Source: Pseudarthrobacter oxydans (GTDB lineage: Bacteria; Actinomycetota; Actinomycetes; Actinomycetales; Micrococcaceae). Taken from it: 64,000 nucleotides of DNA. Both the position numbers and the translations under genes were made by a program. Position 1 is the first letter of the stretch; every line of letters begins with the position of its first letter. This document shows positions 6,957 to 14,198 of the stretch, in pieces. The stretch spans positions 1-64,000 of the forward strand of contig NZ_JABTYH010000023.1 in the NCBI RefSeq assembly GCF_013314975.1. Reading direction: 5' to 3'. The notes below the pieces were generated by a model. It saw only the letters and a program-made list of their open reading frames with translations. It made no database searches and was not told the DNA's origin.

Positions 6957-8018
6957 ATGCTGACATCCATGGCGATTAACGAATGGTGGAAGTCCGACAG
7001 CCGCGAGCGCTTTTGGATGGAGATTACTAACCGTGACCCTATCGGTGAGAATCTGATCGCCCCGCAAGTGAACGATGCAGGCCGAGAAGAATGGTCGTAC
7101 GAGACTGTTCGTCATGTTCGCCCAGGCGACATCGTCCTTCATTGGCGGAAGAACCATGGCCCCGCCTTGACCGGCTACTCACATTGCAGCACTGAACACT
7201 TCGCCTCTTCACTGGAGTGGCATAGCAGGGGTAGCTACGGGCGTCAGCGTCCGTCAACTGGACAAGAGGACGCCTGGGAGGCATTGCTACAAGGATACCG
7301 GGAACTTGAAGTCTCAGTGCCCCTTGAAAGAGTTCGAGCCCTGGAACCCACTCTGAGAACCGTCCGTGACGAGCTCATTTCCATATATGGCAAGGAGCCA
7401 CTCTATTTTCCTTTCGCAATATCGGACAAGCGCCCGATTCGTGCAGCCCAGGCATACCTAGTGAAGTTCCCTGCGGCCCTGGTAGACGCCATTCCAGAAC
7501 TCAGAGAGCTCGCACAAATTGCTGTAGACGAGCCCGCTGACGAGCCGAGGCCGAGAACGCCCCGAAGCCGCTCGAAGAATAATTCTTCCGGGTACGGACG
7601 CCAGACAGATCCCGAGCGTCGTAAAGCCGTTGAAAGGTACTCAGTGGGGCAAGTTATCGAGCACTACCAGAGTCTCGGCTTCGCCACCACGGATGTGGGC
7701 GCAACAGAAGCGTGGGACGTAACCGCCACGCTGGGGGAAGTAGAGGTGCATATAGAGGTGAAGGGCAGCACAACAGACAGGCTAGCCATAGACATTACGG
7801 AAGGTGAAGTGCGTCATGCTGAAGGGCAACCAACCATGCTCATCGTCATCGACCAGATACAGATGGATTCTTCATTGAATTGTTCGGGAGGCCGCTGGCG
7901 CCACTGGTCGAACTGGGTTCCTGACCGGGCCGCGCTCGTTCCCACGGCCTACAGACACCCTTTGATCAACAGTGGAAGAAACGGAAAGCCGTCGATCGCT
8001 GCACAGATCGAGCTGTAG
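6957..8018 (+). CDS. EVE-like N-terminal domain plus DUF3883 (NO VEIN) nuclease-like domain protein
   Basis: This 353-residue protein has two domains. The N-terminal 85 residues (ERFWMEIT, RPGDIVLHW, LTGYS) resemble EVE/PUA-like domains, which read modified bases. Residues about 215-300 match DUF3883, related to PD-(D/E)xK nucleases: the run AVERYSVGQVIEHYQSLGF, then Asp254 in AWDVT and IEVKGST with Glu267 and Lys269. A basic linker rich in R, S and P separates them. The combination suggests a type IV-like, modification-dependent restriction enzyme; this is inference. ATG 6957 has an AGGA close by; ATG 6969 is an alternative. The stop overlaps the next gene, so the two are coupled. Confidence 0.75.
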   Translation: MLTSMAINEWWKSDSRERFWMEITNRDPIGENLIAPQVNDAGREEWSYETVRHVRPGDIVLHWRKNHGPALTGYSHCSTEHFASSLEWHSRGSYGRQRPSTGQEDAWEALLQGYRELEVSVPLERVRALEPTLRTVRDELISIYGKEPLYFPFAISDKRPIRAAQAYLVKFPAALVDAIPELRELAQIAVDEPADEPRPRTPRSRSKNNSSGYGRQTDPERRKAVERYSVGQVIEHYQSLGFATTDVGATEAWDVTATLGEVEVHIEVKGSTTDRLAIDITEGEVRHAEGQPTMLIVIDQIQMDSSLNCSGGRWRHWSNWVPDRAALVPTAYRHPLINSGRNGKPSIAAQIEL

Positions 8019-8020
8019 TG

Positions 8021-8596
8021 ATGTTTCCTGCCCTAATGGATGCAGAAACCTCGCGGCTGGTACTAGTCGCCGCAATATCGGCCACTGCAGCCCTGGTGGC
8101 CGGATTGGGTGGAGCGACGCTTACGGCGATGATCCACCGTAAGAACACAAAGGACACCCTTGCGGCTGCCCGTGAGGACGATGAAAGGCGATGGCACCGT
8201 CAGGTAGACCGCGAGCATCGCCTTTGGCTTCGAGACACCAAACAGCAGGCCTACGCAAAGTTTGTCTCCGCCGCGACAGCCGCTGCTAGCCATGCCTACA
8301 GCCTTGACCCTTCCTACGCTCGTAACGCGTTGGTGACCTTCGACGAGGTGAGACTCGTTGGCCCCAGCGAGGTCCGAAGTGCCGGGAAGAAGGTGATCGA
8401 CCAGATTCTGGAAATTGGCCGGCTGATCTCAGCCAAACATTCGATGGACCCGGAGCCGGACGCTAACGCACATGTGCTACAGCAATTAGCAGAAGAAATC
8501 AGTGCAACCATCGACGAGCTTGGAAGGCTTATACGAGAGTTTGTTTCTCTTGCCCGAAAGGATACGGGAGCCGAACCAGAGGCATCGGAAGCTTGA
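8021..8596 (+). CDS. Membrane-anchored coiled-coil hypothetical protein
   Basis: The 191-residue product has one N-terminal membrane segment (about residues 10-34, rich in A, V, L, G). A charged helical stretch with repeated H, R, D and E follows, then an all-helical soluble domain. No family was recognised. ATG 8021 lies three bases after the stop codon of the EVE/DUF3883 gene; GTG 8018 overlaps that stop. The coupling suggests the products work together, perhaps with this protein as a membrane-located partner or immunity factor. A strong terminator follows. Confidence 0.65.
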   Translation: MFPALMDAETSRLVLVAAISATAALVAGLGGATLTAMIHRKNTKDTLAAAREDDERRWHRQVDREHRLWLRDTKQQAYAKFVSAATAAASHAYSLDPSYARNALVTFDEVRLVGPSEVRSAGKKVIDQILEIGRLISAKHSMDPEPDANAHVLQQLAEEISATIDELGRLIREFVSLARKDTGAEPEASEA

Positions 8597-8632
8597 CTAA
8601 GGACTTTGGCGCCGTGACCTCCAGCTAGACCA

Positions 8633-8674
8633 AAGAAGGATCTCACTTAAACAGGTGAGGTCCTTCTTGTTTTC
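8633..8674. terminator. Bidirectional terminator at the island edge
   Basis: A 14-bp stem (8633-8646 with 8655-8668, one G:U-type mismatch) has an 8-nt loop. T-rich bases follow on the plus strand (TTGTTTT) and the minus strand (TTCTTT). It separates the plus-strand membrane protein from the minus-strand ABC exporter and coincides with the composition change between island and chromosome. Confidence 0.85.
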
Positions 8675-8690
8675 AGCGTTTAAGAGACTG

Positions 8691-10589
8691 TCAGCCTTCT
8701 AGAACAGGGTCTTCAGACTTGTAGGCCGTTCGGTACAGCTCGGCGTACCGCCCCTCGGCAGCGAGGAGTTCGGTGTGGGTCCCGCGTTCCACAATCCGGC
8801 CGTCCTCCACCACCAGGATGGCGTCCGCGGCGCGGACGGTGGAGAGGCGGTGCGCAATCACGACGGCGGTGCGCCCCTCGAGTGCAGCCCCCAGGGCAGC
8901 CTGCACGGCAGCTTCGTTGGTGGAGTCGAGCGCTGCCGTTGCCTCATCGAGGATGACCACCCGGGGCTGGGCGATCAGCAACCGGGCAATGGTGAGCCGC
9001 TGGCGTTCACCGCCGGAAAGCCGGTAGCCGCGCTCCCCCACCACGGTGTCCAGCCCGTCCGGGAGTGACCGGATCATGGACTCCAGCCGGGCCTGCCGGA
9101 TGACCTCCCACATGTCGGCCTCGGTGGCGTCCGGGCGGGCAAGCCGCAGGTTCGAGGCGATGGTTTCGTGGAAGAGGTGGCCGTCCTGGGTCACCATGCC
9201 CAGTGTGTCCCGGAGCGAGTCGAAGGTGATGTCCCGCAGGTCCACCCCGGTTCCGGGAGTAGTGCCGCCCAGCCGCACTGCGCCGGAGTCCACGTCGTAG
9301 AGCCGGGACAGCAGCTGGGCAATGGTCGACTTGCCGGCGCCCGATGAGCCCACCAGCGCCACTGTTTGTCCCGGTTCCACGCGGAAGCTGATGCCGTGCA
9401 GCACTTCTTCCCCGCCGCGGGTGTCCAGCGTGGACACCTCCTCCAGGGAAGCAAGCGAGACTTTGTCTGCCGAGGGGTAGGCGAACCGGACGTCGTCGAA
9501 CTCCACGGCCACCGGGCCGGCAGGAACGGTTACGGCGTCCGGCTTCTGCTGGATGAGCGGTTTGAGGTCAAGGATTTCAAAGACGCGTTCGAAGCTGACC
9601 AGGGCACTCATGATCTCCACCCGCGCGTTGGAGAGCGCCGTAAGCGGGGCGTACAGCCTGGTGAGCAGCAACGCCAGGACCACCACGTCGCCCGCCGCCA
9701 GCTGGCCAGTGATCGCCAGCCAGCCGCCCATTCCATAGACCAGTGCGAGCGCGAGCGCAGAAACGAGGGTCAGGGCCGTGACGAAAGTGAACTGCAGCAT
9801 CGCGGTCCGTACTCCGATGTCACGGACACGTCCGGCGCGGACGGCGAATTCCCGGGATTCCTCGTCGGGGCGCCCAAAAAGCTTGACCAGGGTGGCTCCG
9901 GGGGCGGAGAAGCGTTCGGTCATCTGCGTGCCCATGGCGGCATTGTGCTCCGCCGCTTCGCGCCGCAGGTCCGCGAGTTTGGAGCCCATGCGCCGGGCAG
10001 GGATGAGGAAGACCGGCAGCAGGATCATCGCCAGGACCGTCACCTGCCAGGAGGTTCCCATCATCACGATAAGGGTCAGGACCAGGGCCACCACGTTGCT
10101 CACCACACCGGACAGGGTGCCGGCGAACGCGGACTGGGCACCGATCACGTCGTTGTTCAGCCTGCTGACCAACGCCCCGGTCCTGGTGCGGGTGAAGAAG
10201 GCGATGGGCATCTTCTGCACGTGGTCAAAGACCCTGGTGCGCAGGTCCACGATCACGCCTTCGCCGATCGTGGACGAAAGCCAGCGGCTTACCAGGCCCA
10301 GGCCTGCCTCAGCTACGGCCACGACGGCGATCAGTACGGCCAGCCTGACCACTTCCCCGGCGGCGGCCTTCGCCACGATGGCGTCCACCACCTGTCCGGC
10401 GAGGACAGGAGTGGCTACGGCGAGGAACGCCATCACCACGGACAGGGCCACGAAGGCGATCAGCTTTCCGCGGTGCGGCCGGGCAAAGCCCAGGACACGC
10501 TTCAGGGTGGCCTTCGAGAATGGCTGGGACCCGCTCTTTGACCGGGTGATCTTGTACAGGGAGCTCCAGGCCACTCCTTCCATGCTCAT
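8691..10589 (-). CDS. ABC-type exporter, fused permease and ATPase
   Basis: This 632-residue half-transporter of the MsbA/LmrA type would act as a dimer in the cytoplasmic membrane, exporting a drug, lipid or peptide. The first roughly 320 residues form a six-helix ABC transmembrane domain. The nucleotide-binding domain follows, with Walker A GSSGAGKST, signature LSGGERQR, Walker B VVILDEATAALD and an H-loop in IAHRLST. The start at ATG 10589 overlaps the ABC-F stop as ATGA, which fixes it and argues for translational coupling. The pairing with an antibiotic-resistance-type ABC-F makes drug efflux plausible, but the substrate is unknown. The gene is complete and chromosomal in base composition. 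Confidence 0.93.
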   Translation of the reverse strand: MSMEGVAWSSLYKITRSKSGSQPFSKATLKRVLGFARPHRGKLIAFVALSVVMAFLAVATPVLAGQVVDAIVAKAAAGEVVRLAVLIAVVAVAEAGLGLVSRWLSSTIGEGVIVDLRTRVFDHVQKMPIAFFTRTRTGALVSRLNNDVIGAQSAFAGTLSGVVSNVVALVLTLIVMMGTSWQVTVLAMILLPVFLIPARRMGSKLADLRREAAEHNAAMGTQMTERFSAPGATLVKLFGRPDEESREFAVRAGRVRDIGVRTAMLQFTFVTALTLVSALALALVYGMGGWLAITGQLAAGDVVVLALLLTRLYAPLTALSNARVEIMSALVSFERVFEILDLKPLIQQKPDAVTVPAGPVAVEFDDVRFAYPSADKVSLASLEEVSTLDTRGGEEVLHGISFRVEPGQTVALVGSSGAGKSTIAQLLSRLYDVDSGAVRLGGTTPGTGVDLRDITFDSLRDTLGMVTQDGHLFHETIASNLRLARPDATEADMWEVIRQARLESMIRSLPDGLDTVVGERGYRLSGGERQRLTIARLLIAQPRVVILDEATAALDSTNEAAVQAALGAALEGRTAVVIAHRLSTVRAADAILVVEDGRIVERGTHTELLAAEGRYAELYRTAYKSEDPVLEG

Positions 10590-12229
10590 TGCTGCTGCTC
10601 CTCTACCATTCCGTTGTCCACATTCCAACGTACATCCAGCCGTACGTTTTCCAGCAGCCTGCGGTCGTGGGTGACCAGCAGCAGCGCGCCCTCGTAGCTT
10701 TCCAGGGCTTCTTCGAGCTGTTCAATGGCCGGCAGGTCCAAGTGGTTGGTTGGTTCGTCCAGGACAAGGAGGTTCACGCCCCTGGCCTGCAGGAGGGCCA
10801 GGGCCGCCCTCGTCCGCTCGCCAGGTGACAGGGATTCCACAGTCCGGGTCGTATGGTCGGCTTTGAGTCCGAACTTCGCCAGGAGCGTGCGGACCTCGGC
10901 CGGGTTCAGGTCCACCAGGACTGCCTCCACGGCGTCGGCCAGGGTCAGGTTGCCCCCGAGCAGTCCGCGGGCCTGGTCGATCTCGCCAATGGCCACGGAA
11001 GCACCCATCGCAGCACTGCCTGAGTCAGGCTCGACGCCGCCCAGCAGCAGGCGCAGCAGGGTGGACTTACCGGCACCATTGGGGCCTGTGATTCCGATGC
11101 GTTCGCCGGCGTTGAGCTGCAGGTTGACGGGCCCAAGGGTGAAGCCGCCCTGCCGGACCACGGCGTCGCGGAGCGTTGCCACCACCGAGCTGGAGCGCGG
11201 CGCTTTTCCGATCGAGAACTGCAGCTGCCACTCCTTCCGCGGCTCCTCCACCACGTCCAGCCGTGAAATCCGGGATTCCATCTGCCGCACCTTTTGGGCC
11301 TGTTTCTCTGAGGATTCCGTGCTGGCTGCGCGGCGGATCTTGTCATTGTCCGGGCTCTTCTTCATCGCGTTCCGGACGCCCTGGGAACTCCATTCCCGCT
11401 GGGTCCGCGCCCGGGACACCAGGTCGGCCTTGGTGGCCGCAAATTCCTCGTATTTCTCCCGGGCGTGCCGCCTGGCAACGGCCCGTTCCTCCAGGAAGGC
11501 GTCGTAGCCGCCGTCGTACACGGCCACGGCGTTCTGCGCCAGGTCAAGTTCCACCACAGTGGTGACGCAGCGGGCAAGGAACTCGCGGTCATGGCTGACC
11601 AGCACAACGCCGCCGCGCAGGCCGGTGACAAAGTCCTCCAGCTTGGCGAGGCCTTCGAGGTCAAGATCGTTGGTGGGCTCGTCGAGCAGCACCACGTCGA
11701 ACCGGCTCAGCAGCAGCGCCGCCAGCGCCACCCGCGCTGCCTGCCCGCCGGAAAGGCCGGTCATGGCCGCTTCCGGACCGGTCTCCAGCCCAAGGTCTGC
11801 CAGGACAGCGGGAAGCCGGTCATCAAGGTCGGCAGCACCGGAGGCCATCCACCTGTCGAAGGCCAGCGCATAGGCGTCGTCCGCGCCGGGAGCGCCGCTG
11901 CCAAGGGCCTCAGCGGTGGATTCCATCTCGGCGGTGGCCTGGGCACAGCCGGTGCGGCGGGCAATGTAGCCTGCCACTGTTTCACCTGGCACGCGTTCGT
12001 GTTCCTGGGGAAGCCAGCCAACGAAGGCGTCGGAGGGGGCCAGGCTGACAGAACCTTCCTGCGGCTGGTCCACACCGGCGAGGAGCCGCAGCAGCGTGGA
12101 TTTCCCGGCTCCGTTGGCACCCACCACGCCCACCACGTCCCCGGGGGCCACTGTCAGGGAGAGCCCGGAGAAAAGCTGCCGGTGGTCGTGGCCGCCGGAA
12201 ACGTCCTTCGCTACGAGGGTTGCAGTCAT
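10586..12229 (-). CDS. ABC-F family ATPase, likely ribosome protection
   Basis: The 547-residue protein has two ABC domains and no membrane segments. Domain one has Walker A GANGAGKST, signature LSGGQAAR and Walker B VVLLDEPTNDLD. Domain two has GPNGAGKST, LSPGERTR and LLVLDEPTNHLD. A charged linker of about 80 residues between them is the ABC-F interdomain arm. Proteins of this class displace antibiotics from the ribosome or modulate translation. The start ATG 12229 is preceded by AAAGGA; a longer upstream frame to 12676 is a shadow that runs through the leader. A promoter and leader hairpin upstream suggest attenuation control. It is coupled to the ABC exporter. Confidence 0.93.
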   Translation of the reverse strand: MTATLVAKDVSGGHDHRQLFSGLSLTVAPGDVVGVVGANGAGKSTLLRLLAGVDQPQEGSVSLAPSDAFVGWLPQEHERVPGETVAGYIARRTGCAQATAEMESTAEALGSGAPGADDAYALAFDRWMASGAADLDDRLPAVLADLGLETGPEAAMTGLSGGQAARVALAALLLSRFDVVLLDEPTNDLDLEGLAKLEDFVTGLRGGVVLVSHDREFLARCVTTVVELDLAQNAVAVYDGGYDAFLEERAVARRHAREKYEEFAATKADLVSRARTQREWSSQGVRNAMKKSPDNDKIRRAASTESSEKQAQKVRQMESRISRLDVVEEPRKEWQLQFSIGKAPRSSSVVATLRDAVVRQGGFTLGPVNLQLNAGERIGITGPNGAGKSTLLRLLLGGVEPDSGSAAMGASVAIGEIDQARGLLGGNLTLADAVEAVLVDLNPAEVRTLLAKFGLKADHTTRTVESLSPGERTRAALALLQARGVNLLVLDEPTNHLDLPAIEQLEEALESYEGALLLVTHDRRLLENVRLDVRWNVDNGMVEEQQQ

Positions 12230-12342
12230 GGTTCTATCCTTTCGCCACTGCGTCCGCAGCGGGTTTCCTGCCCGAACACTGGCTGGCAGGGCCCTGACAT
12301 TTACCCGGGAGGAAGGAGCGCGGGCCGCAGGACATGAAAGAA

Positions 12343-12381
12343 CCCGCTGGTCCGGACTTGGGGGGTGTACGGACCAACGGG
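12343..12381 (-). promoter_or_regulatory. Leader hairpin (putative attenuator) of the ABC-F operon
   Basis: CCCGCTGGTCCG at 12343-12354 pairs with 12370-12381 (one G:U-type position, 15-nt loop). On the minus strand the hairpin comes shortly after the predicted start of transcription and is followed by a T-rich TTCTTT. About 115 nt then separate it from the ABC-F start. This arrangement is typical of ABC-F resistance genes controlled by ribosome-mediated attenuation. Confidence 0.55.
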
Positions 12382-12392
12382 CTCGACCATCA

Positions 12393-12421
12393 AGCATAGT
12401 CGAAACGGCAGCACGGGTAAA
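12393..12421 (-). promoter_or_regulatory. Predicted sigma-70-type promoter of the ABC-F operon
   Basis: On the minus strand, TTTACC (12416-12421) and TATGCT (12393-12398) are spaced by exactly 17 bp. It points into the leader hairpin. Confidence 0.5.
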
Positions 12422-12479
12422 ACCGCCGGGATGCGGCGCGCTAAAATCGACACACCATCCGTTCTGCAGAGAGCCGTCC

Positions 12480-13217
12480 ATGACCCTCCCCGCCAAGGCG
12501 TTCCAGCGCTGGCTGCAAGGCATTGCGCCCGACGCCAGCACGGCTGACGTCTGCAGGATCTCAGGGATCAAGCGGACCACCCTGGCCCAGCAGCTGGTCC
12601 GTGGGAAAGTCTCGGTCAGCACTGTGGTCAGCATCAGCCGCGCGTACAACGTAAATCCGCTTTCGGCCCTGGCCACCTTTGAGGCCTACCAGGACCTGGC
12701 CGGTCCCCAGGTTCCGCCCAGCCGTTGCGAACTTGTCAGCCAGGTTTCCACCCCCGACCTCCTGCGCGCTGTCCTTGCCCGCCCGGCGATGGAGCAGGCC
12801 GGCGCCTCCGGGACTGCGTCCCCGCCTCTTTCCGCTGCCCCGCACGCCACCTCGGTAAAAAACTGGGTTGACGCAATCGACGACGGCGAAGTGCGGCACC
12901 GTGTTTCCGCGGCCACCGGGGTGGCGCCGCAGAACTATTCAGCGCAGCTGACCGCCAACCGGCTGTCGCCGGAGCTGGCGCTTGCCACCGCGCTGGCTGC
13001 CGGCGTTGGACCGGCCGGCGGCCTGGTGGCCACCGGCCTGATCACCGAAGAGGAAGCGGGCTGGCCGCCGGGTGCGCGGCAGGCCGCCCTGGACAGCCTG
13101 TCCGACGGCGACCTCACCGCCCTGGCGGGCGACAGGCTGCAGGCATTGGGGAAGGTGCTGCGCCGCCAGGAGCAGGACCAGGCACAAACGGAAAAGATCT
13201 GGGAGAACCTGGGATGA
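12480..13217 (+). CDS. HTH-domain putative regulator
   Basis: The 245-residue protein starts at ATG 12480 with an AGAGAG-like site upstream. The N-terminal 70 residues look like an XRE-type helix-turn-helix (DVCRISGIKRTTLAQQL, then SVSTVVSISRAYNVNP). The middle is a P/A-rich linker, and the second half contains a further HTH-like repeat. No enzymatic motif is seen. Its stop overlaps the next gene as ATGA, so it is coupled to a membrane protein, an arrangement also seen in other actinobacteria for regulator/membrane pairs of unknown role. It is divergent from the ABC-F operon, with promoters close enough for shared control. Confidence 0.7.
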   Translation: MTLPAKAFQRWLQGIAPDASTADVCRISGIKRTTLAQQLVRGKVSVSTVVSISRAYNVNPLSALATFEAYQDLAGPQVPPSRCELVSQVSTPDLLRAVLARPAMEQAGASGTASPPLSAAPHATSVKNWVDAIDDGEVRHRVSAATGVAPQNYSAQLTANRLSPELALATALAAGVGPAGGLVATGLITEEEAGWPPGARQAALDSLSDGDLTALAGDRLQALGKVLRRQEQDQAQTEKIWENLG

Positions 13218-13951
13218 TCGAAATCCTTCAGTGGTCCACGCTTGCCACCTGCGGACTCATCGCTGCAGCCCGGGTGCCCAGCGCCGTCCGGGGAGAGAAC
13301 AGGTCGCTGTTCTACATCTTCGGACTGATGACCGTCGCCATCCTCCTGAGCATCGAGAAGCCCTACGTGGCCATCGACCAGGCCCTGGGCGGCATCAACC
13401 TGGCCAACCTCCTGCTGCGCTTCATCATCTTCGCAGCCATCTACTTTGTCGGAATCCGGGTCACCCGCGGATTCGGTGCAGACAGCGCGTACCGGCGCAT
13501 CACGGGAAAAGCCGGCATGGTGGTGCTGCTGGTCATTTCCCTCGCCCTGGTGGTCCTGTTCTTCATGATGGACACGGTCGGCTCTTCGGCAGGGCTTGCA
13601 GCTGTGTCAGAAAAGAGCGAACGGAACTTTGTTCTTGTGGAGTACTACGGAGCAGCGGGAAGGGCGTATCCCGCTTACATATCCTTGGTGCTGCTGCCCG
13701 CCATGGTCCGTGCTGTCCGGGGCCGCCTGCCCATCCTCGTGCGGATCGCTGCCGCGCTCCTGGCAACGGGTGGAGTGGCTATCGCCTTGACACTGCTGTT
13801 TCCCGTGGTGCCTCCGGAGTGGGGGGCGGTGGAGTTCGTCATCAATTACACGGCCGTACTGTGCTTCGTCCTTGGCCTGGCGCTGATCTGGGCAGCAAGG
13901 GTTAAAAATAGCCGGGTCTCACCCGCCAAAAGGACATATACCGAAAAGTAA
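13214..13951 (+). CDS. Multi-spanning membrane protein of unknown function
   Basis: This 245-residue protein has about seven hydrophobic segments (around residues 5-20, 32-50, 60-85, 100-122, 155-170, 175-200 and 212-232). It has a short basic C-terminal tail. No transporter signature was recognised. It overlaps the HTH gene by four bases. It resembles membrane proteins found beside XRE-type regulators in actinobacteria; role unknown. Confidence 0.7.
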   Translation: MIEILQWSTLATCGLIAAARVPSAVRGENRSLFYIFGLMTVAILLSIEKPYVAIDQALGGINLANLLLRFIIFAAIYFVGIRVTRGFGADSAYRRITGKAGMVVLLVISLALVVLFFMMDTVGSSAGLAAVSEKSERNFVLVEYYGAAGRAYPAYISLVLLPAMVRAVRGRLPILVRIAAALLATGGVAIALTLLFPVVPPEWGAVEFVINYTAVLCFVLGLALIWAARVKNSRVSPAKRTYTEK

Positions 13952-14198
13952 CCATGCTGGCTTTCACAAATTCATTAGAATGTGAAACAATCATGAATGT
14001 GTGAAGGTGGAGCGCAGGTCGTTTTCGAACGGGGATAAATTCCAAAACGTTGGCCGCTCCGGGGGCCTTCACACCTATTGGGGGGATGAGTGGTGGCGGC
14101 CGTTGGGGACCGCCCCCACTCAGCCTAGTTAAAGCCCGTTTTGGCCCGTCCTGCAGGTGCGGGCAGCACGGAGCGCCCAGACCCGCACAGCGGTTGAG

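Noticed and set aside
9366..10541. Long plus-strand ORF antisense to the ABC exporter
   Set aside because: Composition is typical of a shadow in GC-rich DNA (G, H, D, R repeats) and the opposite frame has all ABC motifs.
12230..12676. N-terminal extension of the ABC-F protein
   Set aside because: It includes the promoter and leader hairpin, and ABC-F homology starts at the ATG 12229 product.
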